A DNA stretch of 64,000 bases from Inquilinus sp. KBS0705. Its GTDB lineage: Bacteria; Bacteroidota; Bacteroidia; Sphingobacteriales; Sphingobacteriaceae. Positions 54,341-63,112 of this stretch are shown here, piece by piece (positions within the stretch are counted from its first letter, which is position 1; each line of letters starts with the position of its first letter). The position numbers and the translations under genes are program-made. The DNA is taken from the NCBI GenBank assembly GCA_005938025.2, contig VCCI02000001.1, forward strand, positions 2,454,618 to 2,518,617, given 5' to 3'. A model generated the notes under the pieces. That model saw nothing but the letters and a program-made list of their open reading frames with translations. It was not told where the DNA came from and searched no databases.

Positions 54341-54658
54341 ATGAGAGCCTTGTGTTTTTTATGCGCCCTTTTTGTGTTACTGCTGGCTATAAAGCCCTGC
54401 TGTAACGATAGCGAGTGCAATTTTAAAACCGATGCGGTTAACCAACCGGTAAATAACAAGGATGTAAAGGGTAACGATTGTAAAGGCTGCTCGCCATTTT
54501 TTGCCTGCGGCACCTGCGCAGGCTTTGTGGTGGCCGGCAACACCTGTTACAGTATCACAACCATCCGCGAGCCACATATAAAACACTATGCACCCTACCT
54601 GCACCCTTGTGTACAGCATGTTACCCTATCTATTTGGCAGCCGCCACAATTAAGTTAA
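54341..54658 (+). CDS. Cys-rich DUF6660-like exported protein
   Basis: 105 residues from ATG 54341. Signal-type helix (RALCFLCALFVLLLAIKPCC), then a Cys-rich short domain with CNDSECNF, NDCKGCSPFFACGTCAGF and NTCYS, about 12 cysteines in all. It matches my recollection of DUF6660, a family seen before TonB receptors in Sphingobacteriaceae. The cysteines suggest disulfides or metal binding (inference). Predicted leaderless. 55 bases before the TonB receptor gene. Confidence 0.75.
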   Translation: MRALCFLCALFVLLLAIKPCCNDSECNFKTDAVNQPVNNKDVKGNDCKGCSPFFACGTCAGFVVAGNTCYSITTIREPHIKHYAPYLHPCVQHVTLSIWQPPQLS

Positions 54659-54713
54659 TACACCTACGTAGCCCTAAGGCTGTTATTAGTATTAACTTTA
54701 TTATATATTATCC

Positions 54714-56900
54714 ATGAAAAAATTCACGGTGCTTGTTATAGCACTTATATATACCGCTGTGGCGTATGGCCAAAACACGTTTAAGGCCATTGTAAAGGAT
54801 GCAAAAACCAACCAACCCTTAATTGGCGCTCCTGCTATTGTTGCGCCGGGTGGCAAGGGAGCTGTTACCGATACCGCCGGCCTTATTGTTTTAACCGGCC
54901 TGCCTGCGGGCAGGCAGCTGATAACTTACAGTTATATTGGGTACCAAACCCATACAGATACCATTTTATTGCCCCAACAGCAGCTTAGCCCTGCGCTTGT
55001 TTTGCTTACACCCGCTGGCGGAGACGACGGCGAAGAACTGGCCGGAATAATTGTATCGGCAACGCGCAGCAGCCGCACCATTGCCAATACACCAACCCGG
55101 GTTGAAGTAATATCAGGCGAAGAGTTGGACGAAAAAGGTAATATGAAGCCCGGCGATATCCGCATGATGCTGGCAGAAAGCACAGGCATACAAACCCAGC
55201 AAACATCGGCTACCAGCAATAACTCCAGCATACGTATACAGGGACTCGACGGTAAGTACACCCAGATCATCCGCGATGGGTTCCCGCTATATTCGGGGTT
55301 TTCGGGTGGCTTGGGTTTGCTGCAAATAGCCCCGCTTGATCTGAAACAAGTTGAGGTGATCAAAGGCTCATCGTCTACCCTGTATGGGGGCGGCGCTATT
55401 GCCGGCTTAGTTAACCTGGTATCAAAAACGCCAGGTAACCAGCGCCAGCTCAACTTTTTGTTAAATACAACATTGGCCCTTGGCCTTGATGCCAGCGCCT
55501 TTTATTCGCAAAAGTTTAAAAAAACAGGCGCTACCGTTTATGCTGCCTACAACCACGGCACCGCTTACGACCCTGCCGGTATCGACCTTACCGCTATACC
55601 CCGGTTTAACAGGTTTACCTTTAACCCTAAATTATTTTTTTACCTTAACAGCAACACCACCCTTATAACCGGCATCAACAGCACTATTGAAGACCGCATA
55701 GGTGGCGATATACATTATATTAAGGGTGATGGCAACACGCAGCATAGCTATTTTGAGCAAAATAAAACAGGCCGCTACAGCACACAACTACAGCTTGACC
55801 ACAGTATAAACAGTAAAGAGAAGCTGACCGTTAAAAACAGCCTTAGCTATTTCGACAGGGCAATTAACCTGCCGGCATATAAGTTTTCGGGGCTGCAGTT
55901 CTCTACCTTTAGCGAGGCCAGTTACACCCGCGTAAGTGATGTTACCGATTGGGTTATGGGGGTAAATTACCTGTCAGAAAACTTTGCCGAAGATAAAAAC
56001 AACAGTTTTGCGCTACGCAGCTATAACTACAGCACCGTAGGTGGCTTTATACAAAACACCTGGAACGCCACAAAGGCATTAACTTTAGAGAGCGGCCTAA
56101 GGGCCGACCATCATAACAAATACGGTTTATTTGTACTACCACGGGTATCTGCCTTGCTAAACATTAACAGCCATATATCTACCCGGCTGGGTGGTGGTTT
56201 AGGCTATAAGGCACCCACCGTTTTTACCGAAGATGCCGAACGGATACAATTTAAAAACGTATTACCCATTGATGTGGCCAATACATCGGCCGAAAGATCG
56301 TACGGGTTGAATTACGATATAAATTACCGAACCGGCTTGTTTAACAACCAGGGTAGCCTAAGCATTAACCAACTGTTATTTTATACCCGTATTAATAACC
56401 CTATACTGCTTACCGCTTTAAGCAACGGCAATTTGCAGTACCAGCAACCTAAAGGCGACCTTAACACCAAAGGCACCGAAACTAATATAAAGTTAACCTA
56501 TGCCAACTTTAAGCTGTTTGTGGGCTATACCTATGCCCATGTAACACAGCACACAGGCAACAGCATTACCTTTTATCCATTGGTATCAAAACACCGGCTT
56601 AATAATGTGCTGATGTACGAGCTGGAAGATAAATGGAAACTTGGCCTTGAAGCTTATTACTTTAGTCCGCAAAAGTTAAACGATGGCGCAACAGGCAAGG
56701 CTTACTGGACCACCGGCTTTATGGCCGAACGGATATGGGACCGTTTTTCGCTGTTTATAAATTTTGAAAACCTTACCGATACCCGCCAAACCCGGTTTGA
56801 TACCATTTATACCGGCAGCATTACCAACCCCACTTTTAGGGATATATATGCCCCTTTAGACGGCTTTGTGATTAACGGTGGCATAAAATTAAGATTGTAA
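54714..56900 (+). CDS. TonB-dependent receptor
   Basis: 728 residues. Signal peptide 1-19 (VAYGQ), carboxypeptidase-regulatory-like sandwich (about 22-98), TonB plug (about 110-225; VIVSATRSSRTIANTPTRVE, SIRIQGLDGKYTQIIRDGFP) and a 22-strand barrel ending in IKLRL. Shorter than SusC-type receptors and like siderophore or metal (iron, copper) receptors. Ligand unknown; the Cys-rich partner directly upstream would fit a metal. Last of a same-strand set of three genes. Confidence 0.9.
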   Translation: MKKFTVLVIALIYTAVAYGQNTFKAIVKDAKTNQPLIGAPAIVAPGGKGAVTDTAGLIVLTGLPAGRQLITYSYIGYQTHTDTILLPQQQLSPALVLLTPAGGDDGEELAGIIVSATRSSRTIANTPTRVEVISGEELDEKGNMKPGDIRMMLAESTGIQTQQTSATSNNSSIRIQGLDGKYTQIIRDGFPLYSGFSGGLGLLQIAPLDLKQVEVIKGSSSTLYGGGAIAGLVNLVSKTPGNQRQLNFLLNTTLALGLDASAFYSQKFKKTGATVYAAYNHGTAYDPAGIDLTAIPRFNRFTFNPKLFFYLNSNTTLITGINSTIEDRIGGDIHYIKGDGNTQHSYFEQNKTGRYSTQLQLDHSINSKEKLTVKNSLSYFDRAINLPAYKFSGLQFSTFSEASYTRVSDVTDWVMGVNYLSENFAEDKNNSFALRSYNYSTVGGFIQNTWNATKALTLESGLRADHHNKYGLFVLPRVSALLNINSHISTRLGGGLGYKAPTVFTEDAERIQFKNVLPIDVANTSAERSYGLNYDINYRTGLFNNQGSLSINQLLFYTRINNPILLTALSNGNLQYQQPKGDLNTKGTETNIKLTYANFKLFVGYTYAHVTQHTGNSITFYPLVSKHRLNNVLMYELEDKWKLGLEAYYFSPQKLNDGATGKAYWTTGFMAERIWDRFSLFINFENLTDTRQTRFDTIYTGSITNPTFRDIYAPLDGFVINGGIKLRL

Positions 56901-56915
56901 GTGCCCGGCGCGATT

Positions 56916-56988
56916 GGTCATGCTGAGTTTATCGAAGCACTCGCCTATTTGGCCTTTGCACACGTCCTTCGACGGGCTCAGGATGACC
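56916..56988. repeat. Palindromic dispersed repeat, copy 1
   Basis: Starts GGTCATGCTGAGTTTATCGA and ends CCTTCGACGGGCTCAGGATGACC, whose reverse complement matches the start. Same element as 58524-58598. Between two convergent genes, so it could form a transcript hairpin. Confidence 0.75.
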
Positions 56989-57001
56989 CGGCTCTCTTCA
57001 C

Positions 57002-57970
57002 CTAAGCAACCACAACTATTTTGCCGCCTGCAGCATTGCTATCCATTAAGCTGTGCGCCTCGGCAATGGCAGTTAATGAAAATACACGGCCAATGGCTAA
57101 CTTAATTTCCCCGCTTTCAACGCTGTTTATAAACTCCTGAAAATGCCCGGCAGCAACGCTTATCTGGCCGCTGTCATAAACGGTGAGGCTTACCGTAGCA
57201 GGTATATATTCCATGGGTGCAAATTCATTGATGGCCCATTGTTCAGATAACATACCCGTCATGCAAACAATGCCGCCGGGGGCGGCGCAAGCAAGCGAGT
57301 TTTTTAGGGTAGCGGTACCAACCAGTTCCAATACTTTATTTACACCTACCGGGTAAATATCTTTTATTTTGGCAACAATGTCCCCATCGTCTATTACTAC
57401 ATGGTCAGCACCATTATCCAGTAATAGCTGTGTTTTACCGGCGGCCCTTGTGGTGGCTATTACGGTTGCGCCGCTTTGCTTAGCCAGTTGCGTGGCCAGC
57501 ATCCCTATTGATGATGTGCCACCTCTTATCAACAATGTTTCGCCTGCCTGTATTTTAAGAGACAAATGCAGCGAGCCGTATACCGTTTGGAACATTTCGG
57601 GCATGGCACCTAACTGTTCCCAACTTAATGTACTTTCAAAAGGATAAAGAATAGCCTTTGGAAGCAGGGTGTATTCCGCATAGCTACCGTCAAAGTCGCG
57701 GCCCATGCCATTCATAAAAGCAGCTACCTTTTGGCCGGACCTAAAGGTTCCAGAGGGGTCATCTTCAACTTCGCCCACACACTCGATTCCCAATACCCGT
57801 GGAAATTTAACACCAGGCGATAAACCCTTGCGGGTCATCAGTTCCGATCGGTTGAGCCCGAAAGCTTTTACCTTTACTAACACCCAGCCTTCAGCCGGGT
57901 TTGGTACGGCCCGCTCTTCTATTAATATATTTTCGGGACCACCCGGGGCCGATATTACTGCTGCTTTCAT
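57002..57970 (-). CDS. Medium-chain (quinone oxidoreductase-type) dehydrogenase
   Basis: 322 residues from ATG 57970 (MKAAVISAPGGPENILIE); the frame goes 14 codons further without support. GroES-like N-terminus with NRSELMTRKGLSPG, LGIECVGEV, and a Rossmann NADPH site RGGTSSIGMLATQLAKQSG. The zinc cysteines of alcohol dehydrogenases are absent, so it belongs to the zinc-free QOR-like MDR group reducing quinones or enones with NADPH. Substrate unknown. Confidence 0.88.
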   Translation of the reverse strand: MKAAVISAPGGPENILIEERAVPNPAEGWVLVKVKAFGLNRSELMTRKGLSPGVKFPRVLGIECVGEVEDDPSGTFRSGQKVAAFMNGMGRDFDGSYAEYTLLPKAILYPFESTLSWEQLGAMPEMFQTVYGSLHLSLKIQAGETLLIRGGTSSIGMLATQLAKQSGATVIATTRAAGKTQLLLDNGADHVVIDDGDIVAKIKDIYPVGVNKVLELVGTATLKNSLACAAPGGIVCMTGMLSEQWAINEFAPMEYIPATVSLTVYDSGQISVAAGHFQEFINSVESGEIKLAIGRVFSLTAIAEAHSLMDSNAAGGKIVVVA

Positions 57971-58083
57971 TGAGGCTAATATACAAAACTTCATTTCCAT
58001 CAGTAAAGGCAACTATATGGCAAGTAAAAGGTAAAAGATTTTAAATACTGAGATCCTCACCATTATGCCGGGTTGCGGCGGAC

Positions 58084-58091
58084 TACCTTTG
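58084..58091 (+). promoter_or_regulatory. -7 box of the SnoaL-like gene
   Basis: Perfect TACCTTTG, 17 bases before ATG 58109; no -33 TTG at the usual distance. Confidence 0.4.
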
Positions 58092-58108
58092 CTGCAAACA
58101 AATGAAAT

Positions 58109-58432
58109 ATGGATTTTAACAATATTGAAAACGAGACCTTGCGCCAGGCATTAACCGCGCTACAGCATAAAAACCGCCACGACTTTGAAAGCCTGCTTGC
58201 CCCGGATGCTACATTGATACACAATGGCGAGCCGGATGACATACGCCAATGGGCCGCCGGTTTCTTTTTCGGCGATGCCGAAACGCGCTTTACGGCCATA
58301 ACCCAAACCGCCGATAAGGGACAAACCATTTGGGCCGATCTGGAGTCGTCCATCGCTGGCAAAATAGCTGTGAAGCTTATATTTGAAACAGATGGCAACA
58401 AGATAACATCGCTGAATGCCGGTCGGCCGTAA
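58109..58432 (+). CDS. SnoaL/NTF2-like protein
   Basis: 107 residues. NTF2-like fold: LRQALTALQHKNRHDFESLL, APDATLIHNGEPDDIRQWA, VKLIFETDGNKITSLNAG. The end is short for the superfamily. Ligand and reaction not known. A perfect 10-bp inverted repeat follows three bases after the stop (58435-58464), and then dispersed repeat sequence. Confidence 0.8.
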   Translation: MDFNNIENETLRQALTALQHKNRHDFESLLAPDATLIHNGEPDDIRQWAAGFFFGDAETRFTAITQTADKGQTIWADLESSIAGKIAVKLIFETDGNKITSLNAGRP

Positions 58433-58434
58433 AA

Positions 58435-58468
58435 CCTCAGGGTCCCCTTCCGGAGACCCTGAGGGGAC
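58435..58468. repeat. Hairpin CCTCAGGGTC/GACCCTGAGG
   Basis: Perfect 10-bp inverted repeat, loop CCCTTCCGGA, directly after a stop codon, with no T run. Part of a repeat block to 58519 that shares CTTCCTCCTCCTTCCC and GAATCGCAC with 59842-59875. May protect or end the upstream mRNA. Confidence 0.5.
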
Positions 58469-58523
58469 AGAAAACCACTTCCTCCTCCTTCCCCAGGGAA
58501 GGAATCGCACAGGCTCGGGCTTC

Positions 58524-58598
58524 TGTCATGCTTAGCTTGTCCAAGCGCTCGCGCCTATTGGCTTTTGCAGACGTCCTTCGACGGGGCTCAGGATGACC
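58524..58598. repeat. Palindromic dispersed repeat, copy 2
   Basis: GTCATGCTTAGCTTGTCCAA ... CGTCCTTCGACGGGGCTCAG, the same element as 56916-56988 with inverted ends; about 75 bp. Confidence 0.75.
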
Positions 58599-58634
58599 TG
58601 GCTCATTGAAATCAGGGTTACTCACCCGCCTTCA

Positions 58635-59714
58635 TTATCTTAAATACATCTTCCTTACGGTTTCGTTATCGGTAAAATATAGCGTGCCTTCATCTTTAGA
58701 CAGGCTAAGCTTTGCTGCGTGTACATCAGCACTCGAGCCTACGCCATCGCCGCCATCAGATGGTGGCTGCGGGCCGGCAAGGTAGGTTAGCTTGTTGTTT
58801 GATATGGCTTTGATAGTACCATCATCGGCTATATAAAGTGTGCGGGTATCTTTAGTACCTACAATAGAGGTAATATTGTGGAACGTAAGGTTACGGTATA
58901 TACGGGTGAACACGCCGCCCTGCGTTAATTTGTAAATGGTTTTATTGTTCATTACAATATACTTTACCCCATTGTACCCGCAAAACAGGCTGCTTAAAAA
59001 CGGGGTGCTGCGGTCAATAGCGATAAGCGAATCTGCAGGCAGCCTATACTCATTTGTGCCAATAACGCCATTCTTAATTTCAGCTTTTTCGGTAAGCGGG
59101 TACGAATAGTTGTAATGATTATTAAAAAATCCGCCCAGTAATAAATAATTGCTGTAAGGGTCGCGTACCAGGGTGTTGTAAGTATAAGGGGTATAACTGC
59201 TGTGGCTGTTAGGCGGGTTTTTATAGTCGGGCGTAAGCACCTGGCCGTTGGGCTTTACTATCCAAACCTTGTGTTGTATCACAAAGTAAAGGTCGTAGGT
59301 GAGTATGTTTATGGTACCATCGCTTTGTACCACAATATCTGATGGGTTGCGAAGGGTTTGTCCGTCGGTGCTTTGGGGTATATTTACGGTTGATACCACA
59401 TTGGCAGGCGATATCTTACGTACTTTATTGTTAAAAAAGTCGGCTATATAAATGCTACCGTCTTCCATTGCATCAATACCCAGGGGGTAGTCAAACCGGG
59501 CGTTTTTACCGTTGCCATCAACAAATCCCGATTCGCCGTACTTGCCCGCTATAGTTACCACCGTTAGGGGCAAATGCGTGCCATTGGCTAAAGCTGCTGT
59601 GCGGTTAGGGTCGGTAGTCGCTAAATTTTCCGGCACGGCTTCGGTGCTTTTTTTACATGCTGATAGGCCCAGTAGCAATGTAAAGGGCAATAGTAAATAG
59701 TATAGTTTTTTCAT
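58635..59714 (-). CDS. NHL-repeat lipoprotein
   Basis: 359 residues from ATG 59714 (frame begins seven codons earlier at 59735). Lipobox LSAC (C20). Propeller blades typical of NHL proteins: FDYPLGIDAMEDGSIYIADF, FNNKVRKISPANVVSTV, LRNPSDIVVQSDGTINIL and DGTIKAISNNKLTYLAG. Related to the IPT-NHL lipoprotein at 35145-36479. Outer-membrane or periplasmic; binding partner unknown. Confidence 0.82.
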   Translation of the reverse strand: MKKLYYLLLPFTLLLGLSACKKSTEAVPENLATTDPNRTAALANGTHLPLTVVTIAGKYGESGFVDGNGKNARFDYPLGIDAMEDGSIYIADFFNNKVRKISPANVVSTVNIPQSTDGQTLRNPSDIVVQSDGTINILTYDLYFVIQHKVWIVKPNGQVLTPDYKNPPNSHSSYTPYTYNTLVRDPYSNYLLLGGFFNNHYNYSYPLTEKAEIKNGVIGTNEYRLPADSLIAIDRSTPFLSSLFCGYNGVKYIVMNNKTIYKLTQGGVFTRIYRNLTFHNITSIVGTKDTRTLYIADDGTIKAISNNKLTYLAGPQPPSDGGDGVGSSADVHAAKLSLSKDEGTLYFTDNETVRKMYLR

Positions 59715-59841
59715 GAGGCTGTTATTGATGATCAAATTTCATCAATATTTAGCTTCGCCTTTACAGCCGGCTCATCTTGTGGTGTTTATGTACATAAATG
59801 GAACAAATGTGTGTAGCAGATAGGTGGGTGGTAAAGGTTGA

Positions 59842-60053
59842 ACCCTTCCTCCTCCTTCCCTGAAAGAATCGCACCGCCCCGTGCTTAGCGTAAACCTTAG
59901 GTAACGTTTCGGAGATCTGAGGAGGGCTGAAACCCGAATACTCCGTCATGTCATTGCGATACGCCGTAGGCGGAGAAGCAAACTCGTCGCATGCAAATAA
60001 GGGATGCACGGCGAGGAGATTGCCACGTCGCTATCGCTCCTCGCAATGACACA
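59842..60053. repeat. Two adjacent dispersed repeats
   Basis: 59842-59890 shares CTTCCTCCTCCTTCCC and AATCGCAC with the 58470-58511 block. 59945-60053 is a larger palindromic element: it starts GTCATTGCGATACGCC and ends GCTATCGCTCCTCGCAATGACA, with GAAGCAAACTC and GAGATTGCCACG as inner arms. Related sequence recurs at 63619-63670. The gap 59715-60118 has no gene. Confidence 0.65.
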
Positions 60054-60078
60054 GTTTATTAGCTAAAGGTTACCCTTA

Positions 60079-60112
60079 ACAAAAAAGCCTCCCAATTTCT
60101 TAGGAGGCTTTG
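60079..60112 (-). terminator. Terminator of the M1 peptidase/HupE unit
   Basis: Minus strand AAAGCCTCC, loop TAAGAAATTG, GGAGGCTTT then TTTG. It starts 7 bases after the peptidase stop. Confidence 0.8.
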
Positions 60113-60118
60113 ATTATA

Positions 60119-62458
60119 TTATGGTGTTGTTTTTCTTGATTGCTGCATCGGGTTGCTGCTGTTATCGGCGCCCCGTGGTGCGGTTTGCTGTTTAAACAGC
60201 TCGAAACGGGTTGGTGCAAACTGGCGTGGCCAGCTGTTATTACCCTCGTTTATATCGGCTGTTTCCCGTTCAGGGTCAAGCAGTATCGATCGTACTTCCT
60301 TGGTTTTGGCAAATACCTTGGTTACCTGCTTTTCGTTATGGCGCCAAATGTAGGCCGATATTTTTTCGGTCTCCTTAGTGCCGTCGGCGTAGGTCCATTC
60401 AATTATTAATGGCGACGGACAACCGCCTACATTGGTAAAGTTAAGCTCGTAAAAATAGGTCTTGCTATCGTACATGGCTTTTTCGGCAGGTGTTAGGGCA
60501 TTATACATAGCCTGGTAGCTTTGCGTGGTCATTGGTGTGGCGGCAAAGCGGTCCCACTTGCTGTAAAAGTCCTGCAGGGATGTATCTGCTTCAACTAAAG
60601 TACGCTGGCCCGCTGCTTTGTTACGCTTGTTGCTGATATTTTCCATACTGCGGTCAAACTGCGAGCGATCGAAGGAAGCCTCGGTAGCCGGGTTTTTGGT
60701 GTTTAGGCGATAGTATTTTACGCTATCTAACGATACATCAACCGGGTCGGTTCCAAAGAACCAGCCGCGCCAAAACCAATCCAGATCAACCGCCGATGCA
60801 TCTTCCATCGTGCGGAACAAGTCGGCAGGCGTTGGGTGTTTAAAGGCCCAGCGGTGCGCGTAGGTTTTAAAGGCGTAATCGAATAACTCGCGGCCCATTA
60901 CGGTTTCGCGCAATATGTTTAAGGCAGTTGCCGGCTTAGCATAGGCATTTGGGCCAAAGCGGGTAATATTTTCAGAGTTGGTCATGATAGGCTCCAGCTC
61001 ATCTTTAGGCAGCTTCATGTAATCAACTATCTTGTAGGCCGGGCCGCGCTGCGATGGGTAATTGGCATCCCACTCCTGCTCGGTTAGGTATTGCACAAAG
61101 GTGTTTAAGCCTTCGTCCATCCAGGTCCACTGGCGCTCGTCGGAGTTAATGATCATCGGGAAGAAGTTGTGCCCAACCTCGTGGATGATAACACCTATCA
61201 TACCGTTTTTAGTTGCTTCGCTGTAGGTCCCGTCTTTTTCGGCACGGCCATAGTTAAAGCATATCATCGGGTACTCCATACCGTTTGCAGCCTCAACAGA
61301 TATGGCTACCGGGTAAGGGTATGGTATGGTATGTTTTGAGTAAGTACGCACGGTGTGCGCTACTACCTTGGTTGAGTAACGGTTGTAAAGCGGGTAAGCT
61401 TCGGGGCCGTAGTACGACATTGCCATCACTTTGCGGCCGCCATCTATCTGGGTGCTCATGGCATCCCACACCAAACGGCGCGAGCTAACCCATGCAAAAT
61501 CACGTACATTTTCGGCGTGGAAATTCCAGGTTTTGCGGGCGGTAGCGTGGCCCTTCATCATTTGCTGGGCTTCGCTTAAGTTAACCACCTCAATAGGCTG
61601 GTTGCTGCTTTGTGCCTTGTTCCAGCGGTTTAGCTGGGCGGTACTTAGGTTTTGCGCGTAGTTGCTACATTGCCCGGTGCCACCTACTACGTGGTCGGCA
61701 GGTACGTTTATCTTTACATCAAAGTTGCCAAAGGCCAAAGCAAATTCGCCGCGACCGGTGAATTGCTTGTTTTGCCATCCCTGAAAATCGCTGTAAACGG
61801 CCATGCGCGGGTACCACTGTGCCATGGTGTACAGGTAGTTGCCATCCTCGGGGAAAAACTCGTAGCCGCCGCGGCCGCCAATGGTCATCCTGTCGGATAT
61901 ATTGTACCACCAGGTAACCTTAAACGCAATTTTTTGGCCGGGCTGCAAAGTGGTTGGCAGCTCTACACGCATCATGGTTTCGTTAATGGTATAGCTAAGC
62001 GGGTTGCCGTTTGCATCCTTTATGCTTACAATGTGGTTACCCAGGTCCAAGTTGTGGCCCATTATGCCCTGCAATTGTCGCAGGCTCATTTTGCTTTGCA
62101 TTTTGCTGCCGTCAAACTTGGCGTTTTCGGCATCTTTTTTATGTTCGTTCTCGTCAAGTTGTAACCACAGGTAGGTTAATGGGTCGGGCGAGTTGTTAAA
62201 ATAGGTAATAGTTTCTACCCCGTCTAACCGTTGTTTGTCATCATCCAGCTTGGCCACAATATCATAATCGGCTTTTTGTTGCCAATACTTGGGGCCCGGC
62301 GCGCCTGATGCTGAACGATACATATTTGGCGTAGATAGCATAGTACCCAATTGCTCAAATTTGTTGCCGTGGTTTGATCCGGGGTTGTTTTCGTTTTGTG
62401 CCATCGCAGCCGACGTGACTAACAGGCAGGGGATTAAATAGTGGTAAAATTTATTCAT
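60119..62458 (-). CDS. M1-family metallopeptidase
   Basis: 779 residues with a signal peptide (1-20, AMAQ). Zinc site H426-E427-x-x-H430 in IIHEVGHNFFP with third ligand E449 (WTWMDEGLNTF), 18 residues on, as in aminopeptidase N-type enzymes. The substrate-binding GXMEN motif reads as NGMEYPMICF (about 393-400), so the Asn of GAMEN is replaced by Tyr. Predicted exported peptidase. Its ATG overlaps the HupE-like gene stop by four bases. Confidence 0.9.
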   Translation of the reverse strand: MNKFYHYLIPCLLVTSAAMAQNENNPGSNHGNKFEQLGTMLSTPNMYRSASGAPGPKYWQQKADYDIVAKLDDDKQRLDGVETITYFNNSPDPLTYLWLQLDENEHKKDAENAKFDGSKMQSKMSLRQLQGIMGHNLDLGNHIVSIKDANGNPLSYTINETMMRVELPTTLQPGQKIAFKVTWWYNISDRMTIGGRGGYEFFPEDGNYLYTMAQWYPRMAVYSDFQGWQNKQFTGRGEFALAFGNFDVKINVPADHVVGGTGQCSNYAQNLSTAQLNRWNKAQSSNQPIEVVNLSEAQQMMKGHATARKTWNFHAENVRDFAWVSSRRLVWDAMSTQIDGGRKVMAMSYYGPEAYPLYNRYSTKVVAHTVRTYSKHTIPYPYPVAISVEAANGMEYPMICFNYGRAEKDGTYSEATKNGMIGVIIHEVGHNFFPMIINSDERQWTWMDEGLNTFVQYLTEQEWDANYPSQRGPAYKIVDYMKLPKDELEPIMTNSENITRFGPNAYAKPATALNILRETVMGRELFDYAFKTYAHRWAFKHPTPADLFRTMEDASAVDLDWFWRGWFFGTDPVDVSLDSVKYYRLNTKNPATEASFDRSQFDRSMENISNKRNKAAGQRTLVEADTSLQDFYSKWDRFAATPMTTQSYQAMYNALTPAEKAMYDSKTYFYELNFTNVGGCPSPLIIEWTYADGTKETEKISAYIWRHNEKQVTKVFAKTKEVRSILLDPERETADINEGNNSWPRQFAPTRFELFKQQTAPRGADNSSNPMQQSRKTTP

Positions 62459-63045
62459 TTAAATTTGATCAGTAAAAAGCGTTCGATACACATTATAAAA
62501 GCTATCCCAAATATAGCTGATGAAAGGAACAAAACCCAATCGCGGCGGGGTGTTTTAAGTAATTTTATAATTACATGGGCTATTAAAAGCACCGCAATTA
62601 CAATTAATACCTGCCCAAACTCCAACCCTACGTTAAAAGCAAACAATTCGGCAGTGATATTGGTGCTGGTACCCAGCAGACTTTTTAAGTAGTTAGAGAA
62701 GCCTAAACCGTGTATCAGCCCGAAAAGCAGCGCCAAAATATAGCTAAGCCGCATGGTGTTATTGGTACGCTGCTTATTTAATATGTTTACCAGGCTGGTT
62801 AAAACAATGGTAACAGGTATTAAAAACTCAATAAGCGATGTATTTACATGGATGATGTTGAGCACGCTTAAGGCCAGCGTAACCGAGTGGCCAATGGTAA
62901 AGGCGGTAACCAGTATAAGCACTTTGCGCCAGTCGGCCAGCAGGTAGGTGCCGCACAGCACGGTTACAAATAAAATATGATCGTAGCCCTGCCAATCGCA
63001 TATATGCTGCCAGCCTAATTGAAAGTATAAACCAAAATCCTGCAT
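62455..63045 (-). CDS. HupE/UreJ-family membrane protein
   Basis: 196 residues, about six membrane helices. WQHICDWQGYDHILFVTVLC carries the family His pair (H14, H22), and FTIGHSVTLALSVL is the second signature. HupE/UreJ proteins are linked to nickel or cobalt uptake, but many copies in Bacteroidota lie beside M1 peptidases with no metal-enzyme genes. Metal transport is thus possible, not shown. Translationally coupled with the peptidase; the DUF6702 gene is divergent, 67 bases away. Confidence 0.85.
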   Translation of the reverse strand: MQDFGLYFQLGWQHICDWQGYDHILFVTVLCGTYLLADWRKVLILVTAFTIGHSVTLALSVLNIIHVNTSLIEFLIPVTIVLTSLVNILNKQRTNNTMRLSYILALLFGLIHGLGFSNYLKSLLGTSTNITAELFAFNVGLEFGQVLIVIAVLLIAHVIIKLLKTPRRDWVLFLSSAIFGIAFIMCIERFLLIKFK

Positions 63046-63112
63046 TTAAATAATTAGTGTAATCACAATAAAAATATCGTTTTTTGCGTAAACATTACTT
63101 TTAGGCGCATTT

